A DNA stretch of 64,000 nt from Arenimonas fontis (GTDB taxonomy: Bacteria > Pseudomonadota > Gammaproteobacteria > Xanthomonadales > Xanthomonadaceae), in assembly GCF_008386465.1 (NCBI RefSeq), contig NZ_VUOD01000004.1:248001-312000 (forward strand), in the 5' to 3' direction. Within the stretch, counting starts at the first letter, position 1. Every line of letters starts with the position of its first letter. This document shows, piece after piece, positions 7,742 through 16,388 of the stretch. The notes below the pieces were generated by a model. The model made no database searches. It was given only the letters and a program-made list of their open reading frames with translations, and was not told the DNA's origin. A program made the position numbers and the translations under genes.

Positions 7742-8139
7742 GGCGCCACCCCCGCGGCGGCGAAGCCGGGCCGGGAGGCATACCAGGCCGCAAGCGCCTC
7801 GATGTCGGCGGGCTGCAGGCTGTTGGCCAGGCTGCTCATGGGCACGTGCTGGCGCCGGCCGCTGCGGTAGTCCTGCAGGGCACGCCGCAGGTACAGGCCG
7901 TCCTGGCCGGCCAGGTGCGGGGTGCCGGCAACGCGACTGACGCCGTCCTCCCCGTGGCAGGCCACGCACAGCCCCAGCTTGGCCGGCGGCCGTTCGGGCG
8001 TCGAGGCGGCGGCAGGTGCTTGCGCACCGGCCCGGGCGGCCGGACCTTCCGAACCCGCCTGGGCGGCGGCGGCCGGACCCTCGGCGCAGGCGGCGAGCAG
8101 AGGCAGGATCAGGGCGATGGACAGGGGGATCTGGCGCAT
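7738..8139 (-). CDS. Class I monoheme cytochrome c, probable lipoprotein
   Basis: 133 aa. A signal peptide ending in the lipobox-like LLAACA suggests lipid attachment at Cys18. An Ala/Pro-rich linker (about 20-52) follows, then a single cytochrome c domain with the heme motif CVACH near residue 58 and a probable axial Met in HVPMSSLAN. It resembles short c4/c5-type cytochromes ([23 protein letters not shown]). First gene of the operon with the J-protein and rpe, divergent from purC. The electron partner is not evident from the neighbours. Confidence 0.88.
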   Translation of the reverse strand: MRQIPLSIALILPLLAACAEGPAAAAQAGSEGPAARAGAQAPAAASTPERPPAKLGLCVACHGEDGVSRVAGTPHLAGQDGLYLRRALQDYRSGRRQHVPMSSLANSLQPADIEALAAWYASRPGFAAAGVAP

Positions 8140-8190
8140 GCGCCGATTCTAGCAGCCGGCCCCCTGTTTCCCGGCCGCGCGAACCGTACA

Positions 8191-9117
8191 ATGTCGCCCC
8201 TTCCCGCCGACGAGGCCGCCGTGCCCACCGTCCTGCACACCTCCGACCTGCCCGGCCTCAAGCTCCTGCATCGCGGCAAGGTCCGCGACGTGTACGAACT
8301 GCCGGGCCGGCGCCTGCTGATGGTCGCCACCGACCGCCTGTCGGCCTTCGATGTGGTGCTGCCGGACCCGATCCCGGGCAAGGGCGAGATGCTTTGCCAG
8401 ATCAGCAACTTCTGGTTCAGGCGCACTGCCCACCTGATGCCCAACCATCTCACCGGCGAGGACGTGGCGGCGGTGCTGCCGGCCGGCGTGGACCCGGCCC
8501 GGTATGTGCGGCGCTCGGTGGTCACCAAGCGCCTGCGCCCGGTGCCGGTGGAAGCGATCGCCCGCGGTTACCTGATCGGCACCGGCTGGAAGGACTACCA
8601 GCGCACCGGCGCCGTCTGCGGCATCAAGCTGCCGCCCGGCCTGCAAATGGCCGAGCGCCTGCCCGAGCCGATCTTCACACCCTCGACCAAGGCCGCCGTC
8701 GGCGAGCACGACCAGAACGTCGCCTTCGACGACGTGGTACGCCTGATCGGCGCCGAGCTGGCCGAGCAGCTGCGCTCGGCCACCCTGGCCATCTACGAGT
8801 TCGCCGCCGCCCATGCCCTGGAACGCGGCATCCTGATCGCCGACACCAAGCTGGAATTCGGCCTGGACGACAATGGCGTGCTGCACGTGATGGACGAAAT
8901 GCTGACACCGGACAGCTCGCGCTTCTGGCCGGCCGACCAGTACCGGGTCGGCATCAGCCCGCCCAGCTACGACAAGCAGTTCGTGCGCGATTACCTGGAA
9001 ACCCTGGACTGGGACAAGACCGCGCCCGGACCGCGCCTGCCCGCCGGGGTGATCGAGGGCACCCGCCGCAAGTACGCCGAAGCCCTGGAACGCCTGGCGG
9101 GCATCGTCCTGGACTGA
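8191..9117 (+). CDS. purC: Phosphoribosylaminoimidazole-succinocarboxamide synthase
   Basis: 308-aa SAICAR synthetase; joins CAIR and aspartate with ATP in purine synthesis. Motifs: [73 protein letters not shown] and [13 protein letters not shown]. It is of the long (yeast-like, about 300 aa) type. ATG at 8191 is used; a GTG at 8221 would remove ten unconserved residues and is about as likely. It stands alone, divergent from the cytochrome operon. I see no purine riboswitch upstream, and the short gap leaves little room for one. Confidence 0.96.
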   Translation: MSPLPADEAAVPTVLHTSDLPGLKLLHRGKVRDVYELPGRRLLMVATDRLSAFDVVLPDPIPGKGEMLCQISNFWFRRTAHLMPNHLTGEDVAAVLPAGVDPARYVRRSVVTKRLRPVPVEAIARGYLIGTGWKDYQRTGAVCGIKLPPGLQMAERLPEPIFTPSTKAAVGEHDQNVAFDDVVRLIGAELAEQLRSATLAIYEFAAAHALERGILIADTKLEFGLDDNGVLHVMDEMLTPDSSRFWPADQYRVGISPPSYDKQFVRDYLETLDWDKTAPGPRLPAGVIEGTRRKYAEALERLAGIVLD

Positions 9118-9172
9118 ACCGGGCGCCGCCGCGCCGGCTATCATGGCCGGGCGCACACACGCGGAGCCCGCC

Positions 9173-9676
9173 ATGAATGCCACGCCCGAGCTCGCCGAAA
9201 CCCCGGACCCGCGCCGGCCGATAGACCGTTACCTGCACAGCTACGCCGGCGACCACCAGCACCCGACCAACCAGGCCATCCACCTGGTCTGCGTGCCGGC
9301 CATCGTCTGGACGGTCACCGCCCTGCTCTGGACCGTCCCAGTGCCCGAAGCCCTGCTGCGTCCCGGCGCCTGGATGGCGCTGGCGATGTTCGCCGCCTGG
9401 CTGTGGTACTGGCGGCTGTCGCGCCGGCTGGCCCTGGGCGCGCTGGTGGTCTTTCTGGCCTTCGGCTTCCTCAACCGCTTCCTGTATGACAGCCTGGGCA
9501 ATGCCGGCCTGTTCTGGCTGGCCCTGGGCGTGTTCGTGATCGCCTGGATCGGCCAGTTCATCGGCCACAGGATCGAAGGCCGACGACCGAGTTTCTTCAC
9601 CGATCTGGTCTACCTGCTGATCGGGCCGCTGTGGACCCTGAGCAAGCTGTACAAGCGGCTGGGCTGGCGCTGGTGA
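9173..9676 (+). CDS. Mpo1-like membrane protein (DUF962)
   Basis: 167-aa integral membrane protein of the Mpo1/DUF962 family, whose yeast member is an iron-dependent dioxygenase in alpha-oxidation of 2-hydroxy fatty acids. Visible family features are SYAGDHQHPTNQAIHLVCVPAI at residues 17-38 with conserved histidines, four hydrophobic segments, and FIGHRIEGRRPSFFTDLVYLLIGPLW near the C-terminus. ATG at 9173 is chosen over 9143 because CGGAG precedes it. It follows purC by 55 bp. The bacterial substrate is unknown. Confidence 0.9.
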   Translation: MNATPELAETPDPRRPIDRYLHSYAGDHQHPTNQAIHLVCVPAIVWTVTALLWTVPVPEALLRPGAWMALAMFAAWLWYWRLSRRLALGALVVFLAFGFLNRFLYDSLGNAGLFWLALGVFVIAWIGQFIGHRIEGRRPSFFTDLVYLLIGPLWTLSKLYKRLGWRW

Positions 9677-9725
9677 GGATGCCGGCACCCCGGAGCCGTC
9701 AGGGCCGGGCGGCGGGAACGAAGAA

Positions 9726-9751
9726 GGCGCGGGCGGCGAACCGCCCGCGCC
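9726..9751. terminator. GC-rich hairpin terminator with CGAA loop
   Basis: Perfect 11-bp stem GGCGCGGGCGG / CCGCCCGCGCC with tetraloop CGAA, between the convergent Mpo1-like gene and the membrane protein gene at 9775. No long U-run follows in either direction. The same stem-CGAA-stem design recurs at 35864-35885. Confidence 0.7.
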
Positions 9752-9774
9752 CCGTGTTGCCGGGCGGTACGGCC

Positions 9775-10239
9775 TCAGCCCATGCCGGCGGCACCCATCA
9801 TCGCGGCGCCGAACACGATGCCGAAGATGATGCCGATGATCAGGCCCAGCACCACCATCACGATCATGTAGACCAGGGCATTGAGCAGGGCCCGGCCGAA
9901 GCCGAAGGCGCTGCCGTCCGGGCGCTTGACCAGCAGGTTGATGACGAAGGCGTAGATCAGCACGCTGGCGACGATGCTCAGGCCCATCACCAGCAACGAG
10001 GCGCCGCCCAGGGCCGCGGCCGCGCCCGGGTCGGTCGGGTCCATCGCCGCGCCGCCGCCCATCAGCAGCATGGTCAGCACGATGTTGACGATGAAGCCGA
10101 GCACGAAGGACAGGATCACCACCAGGATGCTCTTGCCATAGGACGGCGAGAACTTCTCCAGCAGCTTGATGACGAACTTCAGGATCAGGGCGCCAATCAG
10201 GACGCCGATCACCGCTGCAATCAGCATGATGATCAGCAT
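9775..10239 (-). CDS. Small four-helix membrane protein, unknown function
   Basis: 154-aa hydrophobic protein starting MLIIMLIAAVIGVLIGALILK. About four to five membrane segments are visible (residues 1-20, 40-65, 90-112, 125-150), rich in Gly, Ile and Val, with a short polar link MGGGAAMDPTDPGAAA. I recognise no family. ATG at 10239 begins the hydrophobic region; the longer frame adds a Pro/Gly-rich stretch without support. It is transcribed convergently with the Mpo1-like gene and divergently from the EamA transporter. Confidence 0.75.
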   Translation of the reverse strand: MLIIMLIAAVIGVLIGALILKFVIKLLEKFSPSYGKSILVVILSFVLGFIVNIVLTMLLMGGGAAMDPTDPGAAAALGGASLLVMGLSIVASVLIYAFVINLLVKRPDGSAFGFGRALLNALVYMIVMVVLGLIIGIIFGIVFGAAMMGAAGMG

Positions 10240-10325
10240 CGCGCGCCCCGGGACTTTGCCTGTTGCCGGGCCCGCCGGCAACTTTTTGCCCCCGCCCGGC
10301 CGCTCCTGGCTTGTCTCGCCCCGGC

Positions 10326-11213
10326 ATGAGCCCGCGCGACATCCTGCTGGTGCTGCTGGTCTGCCTGGCCTGGGCGGGCAACTTCCTCAGCTCGGCGCAT
10401 GCGCTGACCGAATTGCCACCCCTGCTGTTCACGGCGCTGAGGCTTGCCCTGCTGTCGGTGTTGCTTGCCCCCTTCCTGAGGGCGCCAGCGCCCGGGCAAT
10501 GGCCGCGGCTGCTGGCGATCTGCCTGAGCACGGGCGTGCTGCACTTCGGCCTGAGCTTCTGGGCGCTGAAGCTGGCCGGCGACCTGGCCTCGCCGGCCGT
10601 GGCGATGCAGAGCTACGTACCGATGGCGGCGCTGCTGGCCTGGTGGTGGCTGGGCGAACGCTTTGCCTGGCGCACCGGCACGGCCATCGCGCTGAGCTTC
10701 GCCGGCATCCTGGTGCTTGGCCTGGACCCGCTGGTGCTGGATGCGCCGGCATCGCTGGCCTTGATGCTGGTGTCGGCGTTCTTCCTGGCCGTGGGCACGG
10801 TGCTGATGCGCGGCCTGGCCGGACAGAGCCTGTTCAGCCAGCAGGGCTGGATCGCCGTGGTCGGCGTACTGCCCCTGTTCGGCCTGAGCGCCCTGCTGGA
10901 GCCCGGCGCCTGGGCGGCGGCCGGCGAGGCCGGCTGGAAAGGCTGGGGCGGCGTGGCCTACTCGGCCCTGGTGTCCAGCCTGTTCGGGCACGGCATGTAT
11001 TACCTGCTGGTCCGCCGCTACCCGGTGGCCATGGTCACGCCCTGGTTGCTGCTGGCGCCGGTGATGGCGATCGGCCTGGGCATCGCCTTCTGGGGCGACC
11101 GGCCGGGGCCGCGCCTGTGGCTGGGCGCGGCCATGGTGCTGGGCGGCGTGCTGGCCATCGCCATGCGCGGCCGGGCCAGGGCCAGGCCCGTGCCGGCCGC
11201 CGAGGACATCTAG
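10326..11213 (+). CDS. EamA-family (DMT) transporter
   Basis: 295-aa inner-membrane protein with ten hydrophobic segments in two EamA repeats. The first repeat holds LAWAGNFLSSAHALTELPPLLFTALR and the second FLAVGTVLMRGLAGQS...SLFGHGMYYLLVRRYPVAMVTP. It belongs to the drug/metabolite transporter superfamily (RhaT/YdcZ-like), which exports amino acids or metabolites; the substrate cannot be told from sequence. ATG at 10326 starts MSPRDILLVLLVCLAWAG, the usual start for this family. It ends 19 bp before the convergent RND gene. Confidence 0.9.
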   Translation: MSPRDILLVLLVCLAWAGNFLSSAHALTELPPLLFTALRLALLSVLLAPFLRAPAPGQWPRLLAICLSTGVLHFGLSFWALKLAGDLASPAVAMQSYVPMAALLAWWWLGERFAWRTGTAIALSFAGILVLGLDPLVLDAPASLALMLVSAFFLAVGTVLMRGLAGQSLFSQQGWIAVVGVLPLFGLSALLEPGAWAAAGEAGWKGWGGVAYSALVSSLFGHGMYYLLVRRYPVAMVTPWLLLAPVMAIGLGIAFWGDRPGPRLWLGAAMVLGGVLAIAMRGRARARPVPAAEDI

Positions 11214-11232
11214 GCGGCCAGGCGGACCCGGC

Positions 11233-13728
11233 TCACAGCCGGGGCCGCCAGTCGTCCTTCTCGCGCGGACGCAGCAGCCAGCGGCAGAGGGCGGGCAGGA
11301 AGATGATGGCGGCCACCATGTTCACCACGAACATGAAGGTCAGCATCACGCCCATGTCGGCCTGGAATTTCAGGTCCGAGAAGATCCACATCGCCACGCC
11401 CACTGCCAGGGTCAGGGCAGTGTAGAAGATGGCGATGCCGGTGGTTTTCAGGGCGATGAAGTAGCTTTCGGCGACGCCGCGGCCCTGCTGCATGGCTTCG
11501 CGCATGCGGGCGAAGATGTAGATGCCGTAGTCCACGCCGATGCCGACGCCGAGGGCGACCACGCACAGCGTGTTCACCTTCATGCCGATGTCCAGCTCGA
11601 CCATCAGCGAGTGGCCAAGCTCGGTCACCAGGATCAGGGGCAGCAGCACGCACAAGGCCGCCAGCGGGTTGCGGAAGCTGATCCAGCACATCAGGAACAC
11701 CGCCGCGTAGAGCAGGTACAGGATCACGTGCTCGGACGCGCGCACGGTGTCGTTGGTGGCGGCCATCACGCCCAGATTGCCGGTGGCCAGGCGCAGGTTG
11801 ACCTTGTCGCTGGTGAAGCCGGGCTCCTCGGCGGCCTGTTCGGCCAGGCGCTCGCGCAGGTTGCCGTCCACGTAGGCGCCGTTGGCCTGGCGGAACTCCT
11901 TCACCGCGCCGACCAGGCGGTCGATGGTGTCGGCCTTGTGGTCGGAGGTGAAGATGGTCACCGGCATGGCGCTGCAGTCGGCGTTGAGCAGGCCGGAGTC
12001 GGTCTCGAAGTTCTGGGTCGCCTGGCGCAGGGTGTCCGGGTCGCGCGGCAGGATCCGCCAACGCAGCGAGCCGTCGTTCCAGCCGGCATTCACCAGCTTG
12101 GCGGCGGCCGGCAGCGTGATCACCTGCTCGACGCCCGGCACGTTCTCCATGTGCCAGGCGAAACGGTCGATCAGCTCCATCGCCGGGTAGCTGGTGGTGC
12201 AGGCCGACGGCCCGGCCTCGGCGATGACGTTCATGATGTCCACGCCGAGCGAGAACTTCTCGCTTATCAGGACCGCATCCTGGTTGTAGCGCGCGTCCGG
12301 ATGCAGCTCGGCCACGCCCTGCTGGGCATCGCCGATCATGACCTTGTTGCCGTGCTGCCAGGCGAAGTACCAGCCGGCCAGGCCGATGGCGACCACCAGG
12401 GCGGCCAGCGAAGGTTTACTCAGCCTGGCCAGCGCCGCCCAGATCCGGTCGAAGCGGGTCAGCTGGCGCAGGCGGTACTCGCGCTTGCGGTCCAGGTTGC
12501 GCAACCGGGTGTAGCTGAGCAGCACCGGCAGCAGCACCAGGTCGGTCAGGATGGTCAGGGCCACGCCCACGGTGGCGGTGATGGCCAGCTCGCGCACCAT
12601 GTCTATCGGGATGACCATGATGGCGCCGAAGCCGATGCAGCCGGCCAGCAGGGCCACGGTTCCGGGCACCAGCAGCATGCGGAAGGCGTTGCGGGCGGCC
12701 TCCAGCGGCGGATGCGCAAGCGAGGCCTTGGCCCTCAGCTCGTCCACGGTGCCCTCCTCCAGGCCGCCGAAGAAGATCTCGCCGCGGAAGCGGTTGATCA
12801 TCTGTTCGCCGTGGCTGACCGCGATGGCGAAGATGAGGAACGGCGTCAGCATGTTCATCGGGTCTATGCCGAAGCCCATCAGCTGCAACGCGCCCAGCAT
12901 CCACACCACCGAGACCATGGCCGCGAACACGGTCAGGCTGGCCAGCTTGGCCGAGGTCGAGTACAGGAACAGCAGCAGCCAGGTGAAGGCGATGGTCAGG
13001 GCGAAGAACTTGACCACCGAACGGGCGCCGTCGCTGATGTCGCCCACCATCTTGGCGAAGCCGATGATATGGACGCTGTGGTGCTCGTCCTCGTACTTCT
13101 GGCGGATCGCCTCGAACTGTCGGGCGACCTCCTGGTAATCCACCTTGTTGACGTCGCTTTCCGGGATCAGGTCGGCCCAGATCATCGCGCCCGAATAGTC
13201 GCGCGCGACCAGCCGGCCGACGATGCCGGCCTTGACGATGTTGCCGCGGATGGTCTCGAAGTCCTCGTCCGTGGCCTGAAAGCCCTCGACGTTGGGAGTG
13301 AAGGTGGCCGGAATGACGTTGCCGCCGCTCAGTCCGTCCTCGACCACCTCGATGAAACGCACGTTCGGCGTGAACAGCGAACGGGAGCGGGCGTCGTCGG
13401 TGGCGTCGAGGTTGATGACCTCGTTGGTGACGTTCTCCAGGGTCCGCATGAACCTCTGGTCGAACATGTCGCCGTCGCGGGCGATGACCGCGACCAGGAC
13501 CCGGTTGGCGCCGCCGAAGTCGGCCTCGTACTCGAGGAAGGTCTGCATGTACTCGTGCTGCAGCGGAATCTGCTTCTTGAAGCCGGCATCCACCTTCAGC
13601 TGCGAGGCGAAGTACAGCATCGCGACGGTGACCGCGGCGAACAGCACCAGGATCAAAGGCCGGTTGGAGAAGACCAGCTTCTCCGCGAAGCGGGCGAACG
13701 GTCCGGGCTGGGCGTTGGGCAGGCTCAT
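11233..13728 (-). CDS. RND/MMPL-superfamily transporter of DUF1302-DUF1329 cluster
   Basis: 831-aa inner-membrane transporter. The membrane segment near residues 30-48 is followed by a periplasmic loop (about 50-250), five helices (about 250-430, including FGIDPMNMLTPFLIFAIAVSHGEQMINR), a second periplasmic loop (about 450-650) and five more helices with GVGIGVDYGIYIFARMREAMQQG. That two-fold plan and the DYGIY..R motif are those of MMPL/HpnN-like RND proteins that move hydrophobic molecules. No membrane-fusion or TolC-type gene is adjacent; instead it is last in an operon after DUF1302, DUF1329 and the YCF48-like gene. Its ATG lies 2 nt after the YCF48 stop, so translation is probably coupled. 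The substrate is unknown. Confidence 0.92.
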   Translation of the reverse strand: MSLPNAQPGPFARFAEKLVFSNRPLILVLFAAVTVAMLYFASQLKVDAGFKKQIPLQHEYMQTFLEYEADFGGANRVLVAVIARDGDMFDQRFMRTLENVTNEVINLDATDDARSRSLFTPNVRFIEVVEDGLSGGNVIPATFTPNVEGFQATDEDFETIRGNIVKAGIVGRLVARDYSGAMIWADLIPESDVNKVDYQEVARQFEAIRQKYEDEHHSVHIIGFAKMVGDISDGARSVVKFFALTIAFTWLLLFLYSTSAKLASLTVFAAMVSVVWMLGALQLMGFGIDPMNMLTPFLIFAIAVSHGEQMINRFRGEIFFGGLEEGTVDELRAKASLAHPPLEAARNAFRMLLVPGTVALLAGCIGFGAIMVIPIDMVRELAITATVGVALTILTDLVLLPVLLSYTRLRNLDRKREYRLRQLTRFDRIWAALARLSKPSLAALVVAIGLAGWYFAWQHGNKVMIGDAQQGVAELHPDARYNQDAVLISEKFSLGVDIMNVIAEAGPSACTTSYPAMELIDRFAWHMENVPGVEQVITLPAAAKLVNAGWNDGSLRWRILPRDPDTLRQATQNFETDSGLLNADCSAMPVTIFTSDHKADTIDRLVGAVKEFRQANGAYVDGNLRERLAEQAAEEPGFTSDKVNLRLATGNLGVMAATNDTVRASEHVILYLLYAAVFLMCWISFRNPLAALCVLLPLILVTELGHSLMVELDIGMKVNTLCVVALGVGIGVDYGIYIFARMREAMQQGRGVAESYFIALKTTGIAIFYTALTLAVGVAMWIFSDLKFQADMGVMLTFMFVVNMVAAIIFLPALCRWLLRPREKDDWRPRL

Positions 13729-13730
13729 GC

Positions 13731-14921
13731 TTACTCCGTCACTGCGGGCGGGCGATACAGGCCGGCGCCCCTGTCGCCGACCAGGACAAGACCGTCCTGC
13801 CCGTCCGGCAGCACGGCGGCCAGCGAGGGCGCCTCGCCGGCCTGGTTTTCGTAGCGGTACTCGACGAAGGGCGCGCCGGCGTAGGGGCGCATCAGCACCA
13901 GTCCGTTGCTGCCCACCAGCACCGCGCCGCCTTCCGGCAGCGCCTGGCCGCCCATCAGGCTGGTGCCGGTGCCGGTGTCAACCGGCTGCCAGCTGTCGCC
14001 CAGGTCGTGCGACTCCAGCACGTTGCCGCGCAGGCCAAAAGCCAGCAGGTGCTGGTCGCCCCAACTCAGCACGCCGAACATGGACCCCTCGTAGGGCAGG
14101 CGCTTGCGCTCCCAGGTCTGGCCACCATCGGTGGAGCGGAAGAAGGCACCCCGCTCGCCGACGATCACCAGCGAGCCGTCCTCGGTGCGGGCGATGGCGT
14201 TGAGATGCGGATCGGCCTCGGCTTCGAGTTCCAGATCGGCGGCATCGAAGGTCCAGTTGTCCTCGTCGGCCACCACCTGCGGTTCCTCCTGCACGGGCCC
14301 CGGCTCGACCACGGTGCGGGGCTCCCAGGTGACGCCACCGTCGCGGGTCACCAGCATCAGCGCGTAGGCGCCGACCGCGTAACCGTTCATGCCGTCCACG
14401 AACAACAGGTCCATGATCGGCACGCCCTCGGACGGGTCGACGGTATCCAGGGTCCAGGGCGCGGCGCGGCGGCGGGTCCAGGTCTGGCCGCCGTCGGTGG
14501 AATGCACGATTACGCCATCGTGCCCGGCCGCCCAGAGCACGCCGTCGTAGGCGGCGACGGCAGTCAGGGTCGAGCGGGTGGGAACACGCAGCTGGGTCCA
14601 GTTCCGGCCGTCCTCGGAGCCCAGGACGTGGCCGCGTTCGCCGACGGCGAAGAACCCGGCAGGGGTGCGTACCACGTCCAGCAGCAGCGAGCGTGCCGCC
14701 TTCGGCATCGGCTCCGCGTCCAGGATGGAAGGATCGTTGGCGGCGATGGCGGGGGTCGCTTCTTCCGGCGCGCCGTCCCCGTCCATGTCCTGGTCGGACA
14801 TCGTTTCGCCGGGCGGCGTTGCCGGATCGCCGGAAGGCTCGACCTGGGCGGCCAGCGGCAGCGCCAGCGCCAGCAAGAGGGCGCCGGCCAGGCGCGACGG
14901 ATGGTTCGGGGTCTTGCGCAT
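13731..14921 (-). CDS. YCF48-like beta-propeller protein (BNR/Asp-box repeats)
   Basis: 396-aa secreted protein. A signal peptide (MRKTPNHPSRLAGALLLALALPLAAQ) precedes an acidic stretch (MSDQDMDGDGAPEEA). A propeller then runs with repeated Asp-box units such as HSTDGGQTWTRR, TRDGGVTWEPR, FRSTDGGQTWERK and SHDLGDSWQP. YCF48/BNR proteins of this type sit beside RND, DUF1329 and DUF1302 genes in many proteobacteria; what they do there is not known. ATG at 14921 is chosen because GAGGAGACG precedes it and a signal peptide follows; the open frame further upstream is antisense or intergenic. Confidence 0.9.
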   Translation of the reverse strand: MRKTPNHPSRLAGALLLALALPLAAQVEPSGDPATPPGETMSDQDMDGDGAPEEATPAIAANDPSILDAEPMPKAARSLLLDVVRTPAGFFAVGERGHVLGSEDGRNWTQLRVPTRSTLTAVAAYDGVLWAAGHDGVIVHSTDGGQTWTRRRAAPWTLDTVDPSEGVPIMDLLFVDGMNGYAVGAYALMLVTRDGGVTWEPRTVVEPGPVQEEPQVVADEDNWTFDAADLELEAEADPHLNAIARTEDGSLVIVGERGAFFRSTDGGQTWERKRLPYEGSMFGVLSWGDQHLLAFGLRGNVLESHDLGDSWQPVDTGTGTSLMGGQALPEGGAVLVGSNGLVLMRPYAGAPFVEYRYENQAGEAPSLAAVLPDGQDGLVLVGDRGAGLYRPPAVTE

Positions 14922-14934
14922 CGTCTCCTCCTGC

Positions 14935-14986
14935 GGGCCCGCGGCAGCGGGCCCGGAACGCCGCCGCGCCCTTGCGGGCGCGGCGG
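14935..14986. terminator. Twin GC-rich hairpins between DUF1329 and YCF48-like genes
   Basis: Two adjoining perfect stems: GGGCCCGC-GGCA-GCGGGCCC at 14935-14954 and CCGCCGCGCCC-TTGC-GGGCGCGGCGG at 14961-14986. They lie inside the operon, between the DUF1329 stop and the next ribosome binding site, without U-runs. They may partly terminate or block 3' decay to set expression ratios. Confidence 0.55.
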
Positions 14987-15004
14987 GGCTTGCTGCACCT
15001 GATG

Positions 15005-16369
15005 TCAGCGCACGCCGGAGGTGCGCAGGTTCTGCGGCGAGTAGTTCGCCGGGGTGCTCTGATAGCCGAAGTCGCGCGGCTTGTCCTCGTTGTCCAGCAA
15101 CATGGTGATGTAGCGGCCGGACTTGAGGTCGTGATGGGTCTCGAGGGTGGACCAGAAGGTCGGTACCTCGTAGTAGTTCACCGAAGGCGCGTCGGAGTAG
15201 CGCCACAGGTTGCCCTGGCCGTCGTAGTGGTCGATCAGCATGATCTGCCAGCTGTCCTCGTCCACGTAGAAGGTACGGCGGCTGTTGATGTGGCGCTTGC
15301 CCTCCTTGAGCGTGGCCTCGACCACCCAGACGCGGTGCAACTCGTAGCGCATGTAGTCGGGGTTGAGGTGGCCCGGGCGGATCAGGTCGGCGACCTTGGT
15401 CTGGTCGCTGTGCGCCCGATAGGCGTTGTACGGCACCAGGATCTCGCGCTTGCCCACCAGCTTCCAGTCGAAGCGGTCCATGGCGCCGTTGAACATGTCG
15501 GTCATGTCATTGGTGCGCAGGCCGTCGGAGGCGGTGCCGGGGTTGTCGTAGGCGACGTTCGGGGCGCGACGGACGCGGCGCTGGCCGGGGTTGTAGACCC
15601 AGGCCTGACGCGGCGCGGCGGCGGCGTTCAGGGTCTCGTGCACCAGCAGCACCTGGCCTGCCAGGCGGGCCGGGCCGAGCACCTCCTGCTTGAAGTACAG
15701 CAGGATGTTGTTGATGTTGTCGGAGGTGTTGCCCGGCTTGTAGTACAGCCCCAGCACCTCCTCCTTGAGCTTGATCAGGGTGTAGTTGCCGGAGGCGGTC
15801 GGCGCGGCCTGGTTGGAGTAGCTGAGCACCGACAGGCCCTTGTACTTGAGCTTGTGGTTCCAGATCACCTCGTAGGCGTTGCGCGGAATCGGGAACGGGA
15901 AGCCCTCGGCGCAGTTCTGCACGCCCTCGCCGTCGGCCACCAGCTGGCACTGGGTGGCGTTGCGGCGGGTGAACTGGTAGGTGCGTTGCGGGAAGGAGGC
16001 GCTGCGCCGGGTCGGGTACACGTCCATGCGGAAGCTCGGGTACTTGGCGAACATCGCCTTCTGGCCCGGCGTCAGCACGTTGGCGTACTGCTGGTGGTTG
16101 GCCGGCGTGACCGAATACAGCGGCTTGTCGGCGGCATACGGGTCGATGTGGAAAGTGCCGACCCGATAGCCCGCCGGCGGACTGGTGATGCCGCCCTCCC
16201 AGGCCGGGATGGTGCCGGCGGCGTTGCCCGCCTTCTCGGCGCCCACCGGGGTGAGCTCGCGACCGAGCCTGGCGGCCTCCTCGGCGCTGACCGCGGCCTG
16301 GGCCATGCCGGTGGCCAGCACGGCGGCACCGGCGAGGGCCGCCAGGGTGAACTTCTGCGTGGTCTTCAT
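15005..16369 (-). CDS. DUF1329 periplasmic protein (LolA/LolB-like fold family)
   Basis: 454-aa exported protein. The signal peptide is MKTTQKFTLAALAGAAVLATG...AQA. The family signature follows: LTPVGAEKAGNAAGTIPAWEGG at about residues 40-61, with AWVYNPGQRRVRRAP, YNAYR and LHRVWVVEA further on. DUF1329 proteins are predicted to have an outer-membrane lipoprotein-sorting-like fold able to hold acyl chains. It is encoded between the DUF1302 barrel and the RND pump, consistent with a periplasmic shuttle for a hydrophobic compound; that is inference. The start is supported by GGGAGGCAGAGG upstream. It lies 19 bp after the DUF1302 gene. Confidence 0.93.
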   Translation of the reverse strand: MKTTQKFTLAALAGAAVLATGMAQAAVSAEEAARLGRELTPVGAEKAGNAAGTIPAWEGGITSPPAGYRVGTFHIDPYAADKPLYSVTPANHQQYANVLTPGQKAMFAKYPSFRMDVYPTRRSASFPQRTYQFTRRNATQCQLVADGEGVQNCAEGFPFPIPRNAYEVIWNHKLKYKGLSVLSYSNQAAPTASGNYTLIKLKEEVLGLYYKPGNTSDNINNILLYFKQEVLGPARLAGQVLLVHETLNAAAAPRQAWVYNPGQRRVRRAPNVAYDNPGTASDGLRTNDMTDMFNGAMDRFDWKLVGKREILVPYNAYRAHSDQTKVADLIRPGHLNPDYMRYELHRVWVVEATLKEGKRHINSRRTFYVDEDSWQIMLIDHYDGQGNLWRYSDAPSVNYYEVPTFWSTLETHHDLKSGRYITMLLDNEDKPRDFGYQSTPANYSPQNLRTSGVR

Positions 16370-16388
16370 CCTCTGCCTCCCTGTGGCC

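Noticed and set aside
7846-8190. N-terminal extension of purC
   Set aside because: It overlaps the divergent cytochrome c gene; the first conserved residues of PurC occur only after 8221.
8140-8190. Purine riboswitch before purC
   Set aside because: The 51-bp gap is too short and shows no conserved aptamer core.
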